A DNA stretch of 64,000 nucleotides from Leptobrachium leishanense (GCA_009667805.1 CM019064.1:113620328-113684327), one strand, 5' to 3'. Numbered from the stretch's first letter, positions 35,234 to 46,941 are shown. Translations and numbers: made by a program. The notes: generated by a model not told the origin, from the letters alone.

Positions 35234-35645
35234 CGGACGCACCCCGTGCGTCTAAAGTGGTCTCGAAGGTCGCCAGATCTTCCATTCTTACCACAGTTCC
35301 ATTAGAGGTGCAGACTAACTCTGGTGGCATGGTGTCAGCAGCCACAGCATTCATAGTGCTGCTGAACATGGATTCCTGTACAGGTGGCACTCGGATTGGC
35401 ACGCTCTCAGTGTCAGACAATGGAAAGTCGAGAAGGTCTGATATAGGCCTCACAACACTGGATTTAGACATCAGTCTTTTACTGTTGGGAATAGAGTCCA
35501 CTTTAGATATGAAAGGGTCTCTCCGGGGGGTGATGGAGTCACACAGATAGGTAGCCGGATTCATAGATGGTTCAGGCAGTAAGGCACCCAGGTAGGTATG
35601 ACGCTGGCCAGGTGGTCCTATGCTACGCCGTGCAGTCTGTGGTTG
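35220..35645 (-). pseudogene. 3' tail of a Gypsy-like pol ORF
   Basis: The minus frame reads GALLPEPSMNPATYLCDSIT … RPISDLLDFPLSDTE … ARGASVREG and stops close to the polypurine tract. Its position next to the 3' LTR and its acidic, proline-rich style match the C-terminal tail seen in the Gypsy element at 41.0-43.8 kb. No catalytic domain is included. The upstream end is cut at about 35645 by a MITE relic. Confidence 0.5.
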
Positions 35646-35647
35646 AT

Positions 35648-36415
35648 GCAGGGAAAAGTCACCGCAAACCAAACGAAAACTCACCGCAAAACCCGGCGAA
35701 AGCACACCGAAAACCCACAAAAACTTCTGGATTAACCCCGCCAAAAATGCCGGAAAACACTGAGCAGGAGCCGGTCACACGCAGTGCAGCCGCCAGAAAA
35801 AGCCAACACCGCAGACGAATGGACTGAGAAAAAAGAACAAAACAGTTCGCTTGAATGTTTGAAAAGTGAAACGCTGTTTGCAAAGAAACTACTGAGCGAA
35901 AATGTCTGAAATTTAGATATGAGGTCCAGGGAATGATAATAAAAAGGACTGTTACAGAAAAAAGAACAATCGTTTAAAAAAAAAAAAAAAAAATCTGAAA
36001 AAGTTTTTGGCCAATAAAAATCCTAAAAAATTCTTAAAATATCCCACAAAATCTATAAATAAAGAGACTTTTTACTGCAGAATATTATAATGAACGGTTT
36101 ATTAGATATTGAATTAAAACGGGAATATTTTTAACATTGAAGCCTATGAAATTCGCCTGAATAAACCTGCCGATTTAAACCACCGAATGGCAGGGCAATT
36201 CGACAACTTGTCACTGCTGGGTTTTGCTCTCTGAATAGCCGAAGCATTGCTTCTCTATGAGGATTTACTGCCCTCGAACAGGCAACGAACAGCCACCGTA
36301 TGTGCAGGCAATTCGCCAGGATTTGGCGAATTGCCTGCTCTCTGGATAGCCGAATGGCCAAGAAAGGTAACCGAAAGCTTTTGGCAGCCATTCGGATCTC
36401 TTTGAATAACCCTGT
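35648..36415 (+). mobile_element. 60845-type MITE, 5'-truncated copy
   Basis: The right end tctctttgaataaccctg is followed by TA (36416), and internal blocks match 60976-61772 in order. The left end starts mid-element. A plus frame (about 35650-35827) rich in K, P and R occurs in both copies, but with stops, so it is probably not a gene. Confidence 0.65.
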
Positions 36416-36419
36416 AGAT

Positions 36420-37407
36420 TTCCCATCCCTCTGTGGTCACGTGACATGCTGTGTTGGGTTACATGTCACTTCCAGTGGAGATCAGAGGGATACCAGCACT
36501 GGATAAAGCTGTTTAAAGGAAATAATTGGGTTAGAACTGGAGGGGGTGTGGATGGAATCAGGAGGGGTTAATGTTCTCTCCTGTCATTTTAATCCAATAA
36601 TATCCCTTTAATTATATATTTTGTTCAAAGTAAAAAAGCGGAACTGTAGCTAACCCAGCTCAACAAAAATTAAATTGAATTCTTTCCCTTATGATTTAAC
36701 AGGGGATATACAGAAACTAACCTCCATATTCTCTATCAAGCAAGGGAAGGAATATAATAAAGTCATGGAGACTCACTTACTGATATTAATTACTTTACCA
36801 GGGTGCCTTCCATCCCCTGCATTTGTGAAGAAACTGTAATATGTGTTGGTAATGAAATTTCAAGGTTGCACTCTAGCAATCAAGTACAATTGTCACCAGG
36901 AAAGAGGGGGTGTGAGCACACTAGAAGGATTCTTTTTTTCTGTGTAATGCTTACATATGCTTGGGGTAATTGATGTATGTGGGTGTTTCTGAATATATAC
37001 AGATATTTTGCATTTAATAAAAAATTGCACAGTCCAGAAATGCATCAAGTAGCTAATTAATGCTGTGTAGTTATGTATTATTGTCAATCACAATCACATC
37101 CCAACATAAACAAAACAGTACGATCTTTAAAAATATATAGCCACAAAAAATTAAGGAAAATTAAAATAAACAAACTTACACATTTACAATTTAACGTGAG
37201 GTAACTATTTCAGTCTTTATTGTAAGATTTTAGACTATTTATGTATTGGTGAAAGGGTTAAGTTATCTAAAAAAAAATAAAGGCATTTAATTTCTCATGA
37301 CAGATTCTATTTTAGAATATTAATCAACTGCACTTTTTGCATAAGCTTTTTCCATTAGAAAAAACCCATAAAATCCAATTGCAAAATATTTTTCTTTAAT
37401 GTGTCAT
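36420..37407. other. unassigned sequence
   Basis: AT-rich. No gene, RNA or terminal repeat is recognised. Confidence 0.35.
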
Positions 37408-37411
37408 TTAA

Positions 37412-38640
37412 CCCTTTCGCTGCTGAGGCTTTTCCCGCCCCTGTGCTGAGGTCATTTTTTACCTGTTTTGCGCATCATGTTTAAACCTGTTTTGAAGGCT
37501 TATTTTAGTATATGACATCGACATATTATATATCGTTCTTTCCGTCAGACTCGGTAGATTCATAATATGTCATTATTATATGTATACGTTATGTCATGTT
37601 TGTATATTATAAAAAAATGCAATAAAATATGTATTTTCAATAATTTACAGCGTGTAAAGTGTTTTTTTTCCACATTTTAACATGCGAGCAATTGCGGTTA
37701 TATTTTGTATGGGGTGCGCTTGTTAAAAAAATTAGAGATGGGGTCTCGTTACATTTTTTTTTGGGGAAAATGACACCATTTTTAACAAACGCACCGCATA
37801 CAAAAATCGTTAATGCAGCATTATTGTTCACATTATAATTGAAATGGGAACAATATTGCTGCATTAACAAAACAAAAAACAAAAAAAAAAGTGTTTATTT
37901 TTTTTTTTTAATTTTTTTTTTAAATTTTTTTTATTTTTTTTTTATTTTTATTTTTTTTTACATTTTTTTTTACTTTCATGTTTGGTATCGTTGGAACGGC
38001 CATGCTCTGGCCGATCCAACGATATCAAAATTTAACCCCTAACTGCCACGGATCGGGAGATAGGGAGTTCATTGGAACTCCCTATCTCCACACTTCGTGG
38101 CAGTTAGGGGTTAATGCTAGGACTGGCGTCATCGTGCTGCGCACGATGACGCCAGTCCTCTGGGGGAGTTCCCGGAAGCTTGCCGACATCCAAGATGTCG
38201 GCCAGCTCCGGGAAGGATCGCAAATCGGCGCTTTTCAGCGCCGATTTGCGATCCAGCTCCCCAGGGGTTAATGCCAGGCATCATTTGGAAGGGCAGGCTG
38301 TGCCCTTCCAAATGATGCCTGGGTTAAGCCCCTGTGAGCCGCCGATCGGGAGGGAGAGAGGTCCGAAGGACCTCCCCCCCTCCCTTTCAGGCGCCTCCTC
38401 CGCACATGCGGGGGGGGCCTGAATTATGTGTCATCGCGGGGGCGCGATGACACATAACAATGGCGGCCACTGCTCCGGATGCCGGGCTGACATCCAGGAT
38501 GTCAGCCCGCACCGGAGGGCCAGCGATCGGCCGGAACCCGGCCGAACGCTGACCCCAATGCGAGGACGCGCTCAGCGCGTCCTCCGCATACCAGGGGCAA
38601 TGCTGAGGACGCGCTGAGCGCGTCCTTAGCATTGAAGTGG
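37412..38640 (+). mobile_element. serial-hairpin TTAA element, copy 2
   Basis: TTAA lies at 37408-37411 and 38641-38644; the start is CCCTTTCGCTGCTGAGGC. Hairpins in order: 37986-38024, 38036-38110 (two nested 15-bp stems), 38119-38159 (19-bp arms), 38182-38202, 38219-38250 (14-bp arms), 38274-38322 (22-bp perfect arms, loop ggctg), 38422-38459, 38480-38515, 38563-38585 and 38604-38626. Order and loops match copy 1, while stem sequences differ with pairing kept. A T-rich homopolymer zone (37890-37975) precedes the hairpins. No protein is encoded. Confidence 0.78.
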
Positions 38641-38644
38641 TTAA

Positions 38645-39284
38645 GCAGACTGCAGTGCTTCATGGTTTTGTCCAACATCAAAACGCAGAGTGCACACGAT
38701 ATTTACTAAGTCAATAAATCACTGGTAGGTACCAAATTTAGAATAGAACACGGTTTTGAAAACCAAATTGTTCACACAAAATGCTGACAATCTGTTCGAT
38801 CCAATTAACGTCACAAAACAGGACAGTAACATAAAGTAAACAATTAGTTGGTAGAAGAGAAAAAAATATGCCAGATGGCTACAAATGGAACTACTCCATT
38901 TAGATCCAGCTTCTGTGAAATCATTTATTGCTTTTTACAAAAATATGCTCTCTTTTTTTAAATATAACTGTTATCAGAAGGAAACGCATAAAATTCATTT
39001 AGAAGAATTTTTACAGCATTAACTTAACTGCATCAAGACTATGTAAGAATGTTGTGAAAACAAAACCTTTACTGTGATAACATGTATCATATTTTTGCGC
39101 TCGTAGTGAATAGTCTATCTTAAAAGCAATGCACTTGATGTTCTGAGGGATGGTACTGTTTTATTTAAATTAAGAAATTAAAATTAAAAAAGAAATAATT
39201 TTTTTTGTGTCTCCCATGTAGAATTTTGTACCTAGGTAGCTGAAGAAATGTATAAGTCTCCAGTATAAAATTACCTGGAACATA
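38645..39284. other. unassigned sequence
   Basis: No gene or repeat boundary is recognised. Confidence 0.35.
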
Positions 39285-40015
39285 CACTCTCCGGCCACTT
39301 TATTAGGTACACCTGTTCAATTGCTTGTTACACAAAATGCTAATCAGTCAATTACATGGCAGTGACTCAATGCATTTAGGCATCTAGACGGGGTGAAGAC
39401 GACTTGCTGAAGTTCAAACCGAGCATCAGAAAGGGGAAGAAATGGGGATTTATGTGACTTTGAACATGGCATGGTTGTTGGTGCCAGCTGGGCTGTTCTG
39501 AGTATTTCAAAAACTGCTGATCTACTGGGATTTTCACGTACAAACATCTCTAGGGTTTACAGAGAATGATCCGAAAAAGAGAAAATATCCAGTGAGCGGC
39601 AGTTGTGTGGACAAAAATGCCTTTTTGATGTCAGAGGAGAATGAGCAGACTGGTTTGAGATGGTAGAAAAGCAACAGTAACTCAAATTACCACTAGTTAT
39701 AACCAAGATATGCAGAATACCAGCTCTGAATGCACAACACGTCGAACTTTGAAACGGATGAGTTACAGCAGCAGACCACACTGGGTGCCCCGCCTATCAG
39801 CTAAGAACAGGAATCTGGGGATATAATTTGCACAGGTTCACCAAAATTGGAAAATAGAAAATTGGAATAAGGTTGCCTGGTCTGAAGAGTCTCATTTTCA
39901 GCTGCAACATTCAGATGGTAGGGTTAAAATTTGGCATAAGGTTCAGACTGGTGGTGGTGTAATGGTGTGGGGGATATTTTCTTGGCACACTTTGGGCCCC
40001 TTACTACCAATTGAG
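39285..40015 (+). mobile_element. Tc1-like element, left part (split)
   Basis: The end CACTCTCCGGCCACTTTATT is preceded by TA, and the inner sequence resembles a decayed Tc1 transposase gene (…attttcagctgcaacattcag, ggtgtaatggtgtgggggat). The rest resumes at 50233 after the Gypsy insertion. Stops are frequent, so the gene is dead. Confidence 0.75.
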
Positions 40016-40957
40016 TGTAGCGCTCACTCCTGGAGGAGCCGCTGAATTAACCTCGGATTAGTCTCACCGCGTTGGGGAATAAATATACACCAGCACTGTT
40101 GTGGATTTTTATAGATTATATTCTTTACTGATCCCAATAAAGAAGCATATATAATGTAGATACGGTATTTGAACGACAGGATTTCGTAATGTGGGAAAAA
40201 ACACGCGGCGGCAAAAGAAAAGTTTAACCCCTTCAGTTCTGGAGTGTAAGTCCCGTGAATGTAATGTCTCAAAAAGGTGTATGTGTATGGTCTCGGGAAC
40301 CCAGGTACTGTATTAAACTGGCCAGTGAATGAAACAAACAAATCTTCGACTAGTCACGTTGGGGCCCTGTAGATTTAAACAATAATGCAGCGTGAGGTTC
40401 TTAGATTTGGAAACTGCGGCCTGGGAGGCCTCTCACCCATCCGTTAGACAATCTGTTCAGCGCCCGCTCAAGGATGTCTCTCCGCTTAGATTGGGACTCT
40501 GTGCCACCGGATCCACTCCCTTGCTTGTCCGATCTCCACACTGCGAAGCTACGGCCTACCGCCTGCACTCCCATTGGATCATCGCGGTCTCCTTACTCGG
40601 GGTCCAGCCGGAACTAAATTTCTGCTCAGACCTCTCAGCGGTGCTTAGGTAGGTCTCTGCAAGGTCACCGTCCCGATCCCCAGCACCCACGAGGCAGCAC
40701 CTGCACTACGGCCTGGTCACGATCCCTGGCAGTCTCACGTGCGTCCTCCACCTTTCGCCGCTCGGCTCACTCTGCCTCTCCTCCGCATGAGGCTGCGGAT
40801 GTCCTTGCTCTCTCTCCCACCCACTTCCTGTATCCACCGCAAAGCACGATGGAAATTGTAGTTCCGTTTGTGTCCAGCATAGTCCATATTCCCTCTGTCT
40901 CCCTCTGGTGGCCACAACAAGTAAATGCAGCAAGCACAATCTTAAAACAGCGCTACA
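40016..40957 (-). repeat. 3' LTR of the Gypsy element
   Basis: The plus-strand limits are TGTAGCGCT and AGCGCTACA, a perfect 9-bp inverted repeat with TG/CA ends. A possible TATA motif (minus CTATAAAAA) lies at 40106-40114. The outer 240-265 bp match the right-hand LTR remnant with a few differences and one short indel. Confidence 0.85.
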
Positions 40958-40976
40958 CTCTCCCCCTCTTGAACTC
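40958..40976 (-). promoter_or_regulatory. polypurine tract
   Basis: Minus-strand aagagggggagag directly abuts the 3' LTR start. Confidence 0.75.
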
Positions 40977-41027
40977 TTGGGTCTCTCCAAGGAAGTGTAA
41001 CAGTTACATGACATTCCAGCATTTACA

Positions 41028-41434
41028 TTAGGCAATATATACAGGCTCAGTAGCAAACATACAATGGGTCAGATATACATCCTCAAATTGACTCATGCTC
41101 CTGACTACCTCAGCTAGCATAGCAGACACTTCAGGCAACCTTCGCACTGTGGTGACAGTCTCTTCAGTGCTATGTCCCGGTGAATCACAGGTGAGTCTCT
41201 GAGGAGGTTGGATAGAACGTTTAGACTCTGGTTCAATCATCTCCTCTTCAGGTGGAAGTGCCACAGGTACGGGCTCAATTCTTTCGTCCACAACTGGAGC
41301 AGACACCTCTTCTGAATATGAGCCTTCCAGTGAAGGCATAGAACTATAATCTATGGACACATCTTCTGGAACTACAGGAACTTCCAAAGTCTCAGGAACT
41401 TCCAATCGGAATTCAGGAGCCTCAGGCCTCAGGT
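41028..41434 (-). pseudogene. C-terminal tail of Gypsy pol, part 2
   Basis: The minus frame reads on from LRPEAPEFRLEVPETLEVPV through an acidic Pro/Glu/Ser-rich region to FEDVYLTHCMFATEPVYIA and a stop at 41028. It continues the tail begun at 43756-43535; the hAT element interrupts it within the codons of …NLRPEAP…. No enzymatic motif is present. Confidence 0.6.
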
Positions 41435-43534
41435 CAGTGGCGTCACTAGGGTTGGTGTCACCCGGTGCGGTAACGTATGGTGTCACCCCCCCGAGTTTTA
41501 CAGATTTTTTTTAACTACTCTTACTCCTAAATCAGTACTCCCATATAACACTGAATGCTCATACACACAGCGCACATTACTGTGAGGTTTATTGCTGTGG
41601 AGCTCTCTCATATGCTCACACAAATTTTTGCCAACTGCCAGCAAGTACAGTGCCTGTTCGAAGGCAGTGAAAGCACACATGGATATATATTGCCCCCAGC
41701 AGCTCTGGATATATTGCCCCCAGCAGCTCACTCATGGATATATATTGCCCCCAGCTCACATATGGATATATTGCCCCAGTTCACAGTTATATATTGCCCC
41801 CAGCAGCTCACCCATGGATATATATTGCACCCAGCTCACATATGGATATATTGCCCCAGTTCACAGTTATATATTGCCCCCAGCAGCTCACCCATGGATA
41901 TATATTGACCCAGCTCACATATGGCTATATTGCGCCTCAGCTCACACATGGATATATTGCGCCTCAGCTCGCACATGGATATATTGCGCGTCAGCTCACA
42001 CATGGATATATTGCCCCAGACAAGCTCACACATGGATATATTGCCCCAGACCAGCTCACACATGGATATTGCCCCAGCTCTCATGGATACTGCCCCCAGC
42101 ACACATGGATATGCCCCAGCAACTCTCATGGATATTGCCCCAGCTCCTCTCATGGATATTGTCCCAGCTCCTCTCATGGATATACTGCCCCAGCTCCTCT
42201 CATGGATATACTGCCCCAGCTCCTCTCATGGATATACTGCCCCAGCTCCTCTCATGGATTTTGCCCCAGCTCATCTCATGGATATTGCCCCAGCTCATGG
42301 ATATACCCCAGCTCATGGATAATGCCCCAGCTCATGGATAATGCTCCAGCTCATGGATAATGCCCCAGCTCATGGATAATGCCCCAGCTCATGGATATGC
42401 CCCAGCTCATGGATACTGCCCCAGCACATGGATATACTGTCCCAGCTCATGGATACTGCCCAGCAGCTCATGGATACTGCCCCAGCTCATGGATAATGGC
42501 CCCAGCTCATGGGTATTGCACCAGCTCATGGATATACTGCCCCAGCTCATGCATATACTGCCCCAGCACATGGATATACTGCCCCTAGCACATGGATATA
42601 CTGCCCCAGCACATAGATATACTGCCCCAGTAGCTCATGGATAATGCCCCAGCTCATGGATATTGCCCCAGCTCATGGATATTGCCCCAGCACATGGATA
42701 TACTGCCCCAGTAGCTCATGGATATTGCCCCAGCTCATGGATATACTGCCCCAGCAGCTCATGGATAATGCCCCCAGCTCATGGATATGCCCCAGCTCAT
42801 GGATATGCCCCAGCACATGGATACTGCCCCAGCTCATGGATTTTGCCCCAGCTCATGGATATACTGCCCAGCTCATGGATATACTGCCCCAGCAGCTCAT
42901 GGATATACTGCCCCAGCAGCTCATGGATACTTCCCCAGCTCATAGATACTGCCCCAGCTCATGGATAATGCCCCCAGCTCATGGATATGCCCAGCTTATG
43001 GATACTGCCCCAGCTCATGGATTTGCACCAGCTCATGGATATGCCCCAGCTCATGGATACTGCCCCCAGCTCATGGATATTGCCCCAGCTCATGGATATG
43101 CCCCAGCTCATGGATGTATGCCCCAGCAGATGGATATGCCCCAGCAGCTCATGGATATGCCCCAGCAGCTCATGGATATGCCCCAGCTCATGGATATGCC
43201 CCAGCCATGCCCCAGCAGCTCATAGATATGCCCCAGCCATGCCCCAGCAGCTCATAGATATGCCCCAGCTCACCTCTGCCACGTGTTCGCTCCCTCTGAG
43301 CGTCCGGCGGCGTGCAGCTTGGGCGCTCGCCTGGGGGAGCCACGTGACCAGCCGCGATTGGCTGGTGACGTGTATCCCCCAGGCGAGCACTGAAGCTGCA
43401 TGCTTCGGATGCTCACAGGGAGCAAACACGCGGCGGAGGGTGAGACACCCGCCCTTAGCGTGACGGTGTCACCCTAAAGGCGGGTGTCACCTGGTGTGGG
43501 CCACACCCCCCGCCCCCACATAGCGACGCCCCTG
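41435..43534. mobile_element. hAT-type element carrying a large minisatellite
   Basis: The exact 8-bp duplication CCTCAGGT lies at 41427-41434 and 43535-43542. The ends CAGTGGCGTCACTAGGG and, inverted, CAGGGGCGTCGCTATGT are inverted repeats. The interior holds a short tandem unit (about 41530-41640) and a 1.6-kb minisatellite, followed by a CpG-rich stretch (43266-43480). No transposase is encoded. It inserted into the Gypsy pol tail after that element had settled. Confidence 0.88.
41680..43265. repeat. minisatellite built on catggatat…gccccagct
   Basis: About 75 irregular units of roughly 18-25 bp share catggatat and gccccagct, with insertions of cag or ata. Long frames in all plus phases (94-249 aa, rich in HGY, PQL and WI) are artefacts of the repeat. 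Related units occur at 47685-48455 and, inverted, at 57985-58540. Confidence 0.88.
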
Positions 43535-43756
43535 CCTCAGGTTACTTTCCCACCGTTCAGGAACTGAGATGACCTCTTCTGGCTCAGACGAGCGCACCCA
43601 GTCCAGACAAAAACTTCCTTCCTCACTGTCTCCTTCACTTTCTTCAACAACCCGTGTCTGTTGAGACCGAGTAACAGGAATCGAGCGTGGAACAGGCGGG
43701 TTCGGCAAAGAAAGTTCGTCTCCAACTGGTATTCTTACAGCTTCCCTCAAAGACAA
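43535..43756 (-). pseudogene. C-terminal tail of Gypsy pol, part 1
   Basis: The minus frame SLREAVRIPVGDELSLPNPP … EVISVPERWESNLR is Ser/Glu/Pro-rich and runs into the hAT insertion. It joins the integrase C-terminus upstream, with a frameshift near 43800. Confidence 0.55.
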
Positions 43757-43805
43757 CAGATGATTTCGGTGCCAGTTTTTTTAGAGGCCCGGCCTTTCCA
43801 TCCGG

Positions 43806-44625
43806 TCAGATTTGGTAAACTGGCAGACCCGGCAGTTGCTTGCAGACAATGTAAACTTGAGAACTCCATCTATCCGCCAGCTTATGCCTTGCAGAAACAC
43901 CCAAGTTCTTCAACAAAACCCTATCACCGGGTTGTAGATCCTGTATAAGAACTCTCAAGTCATAGTTTCGCTTATTCCTCTGTTCTCTGCTTCCTGAGGT
44001 CAAACGGGCCTGTTCGAACGCAGAAGCCAAATTCTTCTGAAGTCTATCCACATAATTTCTATGAGAGGCCACAGACGTCTGATCAAGAGATAGCCCAAAT
44101 GCCAAATCAACAGGCAGTCGAGCTTCTCTTCCGAGCATGAGACGGTAAGGTGAGTATCCAGTAGCGTCACTCTCCGTACTGTTGTACGCATGCACCAACG
44201 TAGCTGTGTGACGACTCCAATTCTGCTTCTCTCTGTTTGACAGTGTCCCCAACATATTTAACAGCATGCGATTAAATCTTTCTGGTTGGGCATCACCTTG
44301 AGGGTGTTATGTAGTGGTTCGGGTCTTCTGAATTCCTAACAGTTCCAGCAAGTGCCCAACAAGCCGACTCTCAAAGTCTCTGCCCTGATCCAAGTGGATT
44401 CTCCTTGGTAGGCCATAATGAACAAAAAACTTTTCCATCAAAACCTTTGCCACTGTAGGAGCACATTGATCTTTAGTAGAGAATGCTTGGGCATAACGGG
44501 TGAAATGATCAGTCACTACTAGAATATTTCCCTGCCCACTAGCATTCGGCTCTAAGCACAGGAAATCAATGCACACCAAATCCATAGGTCCTTGACTTTG
44601 CAGGTGGCTCATTGGAGCAGTTCAA
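43806..44625 (-). pseudogene. Gypsy integrase, broken
   Basis: The integrase inserts the DNA copy into the genome. The core is visible as PMDLVCIDFL (first Asp), LDQGRDFES (second Asp region) and, past a stop near 44300, MLLNMLGTL…WSRHTATLVHAYNSTESDATGYSPYRLMLGR, typical of Gypsy integrases. The HHCC finger begins in the upstream piece (HDDHGHLGAERTFKLVRDRFYWPCM, 44676-44770). At least one stop (about 44305) and one frame change (44267-44307) kill it. Confidence 0.8.
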
Positions 44626-44675
44626 GTTGGTAGGGTCTTTCTCTGAATACACCTCAGACACGAATGGCAGTAACT

Positions 44676-45765
44676 TTAAACTTCAGATCTCATACAGGGC
44701 CAATAAAATCTGTCTCGCACCAGCTTAAAAGTTCTCTCTGCACCCAAATGTCCATGGTCATCGTGTAATGATCTCAGCACACCCTCTCTGTGTTTGGTGG
44801 GAAGGAACAACTGTTGTGCCTCTTCAGCATTGTTCGAGGGGCCCCTTCGGTAGACCACCCCATCCAACATCTTCAACCGTTCCCACTCTTTGTACACCAA
44901 TCGGGCTCCTTCTGGGGAATTTGTCAGTAGAATTTCCCTTTGGTTCGCGTTTATGGCCTTCACTGTTAACACAATCAGAGGATCTCTAGCCTGATTGGCT
45001 CTCAGGTCCTGTTTCGAAAAAGTAGGCAAACTTTCATCCCTCAGCTGTGTAGGATTACAATAAAACTCTGGAACAGCCGCAGCCATAACTCCTATAGCTT
45101 CTGCTTCAACTACTCCCTTGACACGGCGCTCTGCCCCTTGACATAAGGCTTGCACCCCATCTGGAGTCAGCTGAGTCCATTCTGTAGTGTAGGGTCTTCT
45201 CGACAAAGCATCTGCATCTCGGTTATTCACTCCAGGGCGATACTTAAGGCTGAACCGAAACCCTGACAGAGCGGCCAACCACCGATGTCCCGTTGCATCC
45301 AGTTTCGCAGTAGTAAGGACGTACGTAAGAGGATTGTTGTCAGTCTTTATCACAAATTCAGCCCCATACAGATAATCTTTCAGCTTGTCTACTACCGCCC
45401 ACTTCAAGGCTAGGAATTCTAATTTGTGGGTAGGATAGTTCTTCTCTGAAGGAGTAAGGCTTCGGGCTTTGGCTCACATACGCTACAGGCCTCAACAATC
45501 CACCATATTCCTGGTATAGGACTCCCCCTAGACCTTCTCTGCTGGTATCCACATGCAATTCGTACGGCTTATGAGGATCAGCGTAAGCCAGGACGGGAGC
45601 TCGAGTTAGACTCTCTTTCAACTTCATGAAGGCACTTTCACATTGATTAGTCCATTCTTCTTGGATGGATTCTCGAGCCTTCCTTTGCCCTTGAGCTGAC
45701 GAACTTCGATCAGAAGCCTTGGAGCCTTCTTCCACGTCTTCCTTCTGTAGGAGCTTATTCAAGGG
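44676..45765 (-). pseudogene. Gypsy RNase H and integrase finger, broken
   Basis: RNase H degrades the RNA strand of the hybrid. The pieces ELHVDTSREGLGGVLYQ, PVAYVSQSPKPYSFREELSY and, in another frame, KWAVVDKLKDYLYGAEFVIK, TDNNPLTYVLTTAKLDATGH and YRPGVNNRDADALSRRP are in the canonical order. Two frames are joined by a shift near 45400. The connection to the integrase finger is intact to 44676, where a stop follows. Confidence 0.8.
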
Positions 45766-45894
45766 TTGAGCTATCTTGGCAAATCCTCCTACGAATCTTT
45801 GGTAATATGAGCAGAACCCCAGGAAAGATCTAAGTTAAGTAACATTTTGTGGTCTAGGCCAGGAACCTACGGCTTCCAATTTTCGAGGATCCGT

Positions 45895-46737
45895 CTAAAC
45901 ACCTTCTGCCGAAACAACATGTCCCAGGTACGTAACGGAAGGTAGACAAAATTGACACTTCTCTAGGGACGGTTTCAACCCCTCTTCGTGGAGCCGCTTC
46001 AAGACTTTTTCCAACCGCTGCTCATGTTCTTCCAGAGTCTTCCCGAACACAATAATATAATCTAGATACACCAACACTTCAATCAGGTTCATGTCCCCGA
46101 CTGTCTTCTCCATTAGCCGTTGGAACGTGGTGGGAGCCCCCGTAAGGCCTTGAGGCATTCTGTTGAACTCGAAGAACCCCAGTGGGCAGATGAACGCAAT
46201 CTTCTCTTTGTCCTCAGGATGCATCGGTATCTGATGATACCCACTTCGCAGGTCTAGTACACTAAACCATTTTGCTCCAGACAAACACTGTAGGGCATCT
46301 TCTATCCGAGGAGTAGCATATTGATCTGGAATGGTTCTCTGATTTAGCGGCGATAGTCTATACATAGACGGATAGAACATTCTTCTTTCGAACCATCACT
46401 ATTGGAGAAGCGTACGGACTCCTGGACTCTTGAATCACCTTAGTCCTCTGTAGTTCATTTAGCTGTTCTCGTAGATCATCCAAATCTCCCAGCGGAACTC
46501 GTCTTGACCTTTCTCGAAACGGCTTATCTTCTTGTAGTCGAATGCGATGTTCAGTACTCTTAGCTAAACCCACGTCAAACTCATCTTTCGAGAACAAGTC
46601 CTTCCATTTTAGGATCTGGGACTGAAGTCGTTTCTTCCACTCAGGCGAGATGGGAGCATCTTTAGCAGGGGTCAAGTCCTGGGAAAAAAAGTGAGGGAAC
46701 TCACCCACGAATTCCACAACCCCCATTACCTTAAGAA
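45895..46737 (-). pseudogene. Gypsy reverse transcriptase, broken, catalytic site altered
   Basis: The first part (46737-46380) holds the connection to the protease and RSPYASPIVMVRKK. After small indels between about 46400 and 46335 the RT core continues: RTIPDQYATPRIEDALQCLS, GAKWFSVLDLRSGYHQIPMH and GFFEFNRMPQGLTGAPTTFQ. The catalytic motif reads VLVYLDYIIVFGK: the second Asp of the usual YxDD is Tyr (single-base change), which should abolish polymerisation. A stop near 45895 closes this part. Confidence 0.82.
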
Positions 46738-46754
46738 AATATATATATATATAT

Positions 46755-46894
46755 ATCACGAGTATAGCCGGACGAGCCGGTGATACCATTTTTATTGGGT
46801 TAACTTTACATTTAAAAGACAAAGTTTCAAGAGTGTAAACTGGAAACTATACTGATCAGTGAAAGGTATCACTACGTACAGGTATACTCGTGAT
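46755..46894. mobile_element. short interspersed repeat with 12-bp inverted ends
   Basis: atcacgagtata (46755-46766) and tatactcgtgat (46883-46894) are exact inverted repeats. Inside, ggtgataccatttttattgg and gtttcaagagtgtaaac resemble a common amphibian interspersed repeat. TA-rich flanks fit a Tc1-type target, but the class is not settled. Confidence 0.5.
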
Positions 46895-46941
46895 TGTGGC
46901 AACTGGACTAACGCATTTTATATATATATATATATATATAT

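Noticed and set aside
35184..35744. A host gene coding for the 186-aa acidic protein on the minus strand
   Set aside because: It ends at a polypurine tract and LTR and runs into a MITE, so it is the tail of a Gypsy-like pol frame.
41592..43463. Long plus-strand ORFs up to 249 aa rich in HGY, PQL and WI
   Set aside because: Overlapping frames across the catggatat minisatellite; not genes.
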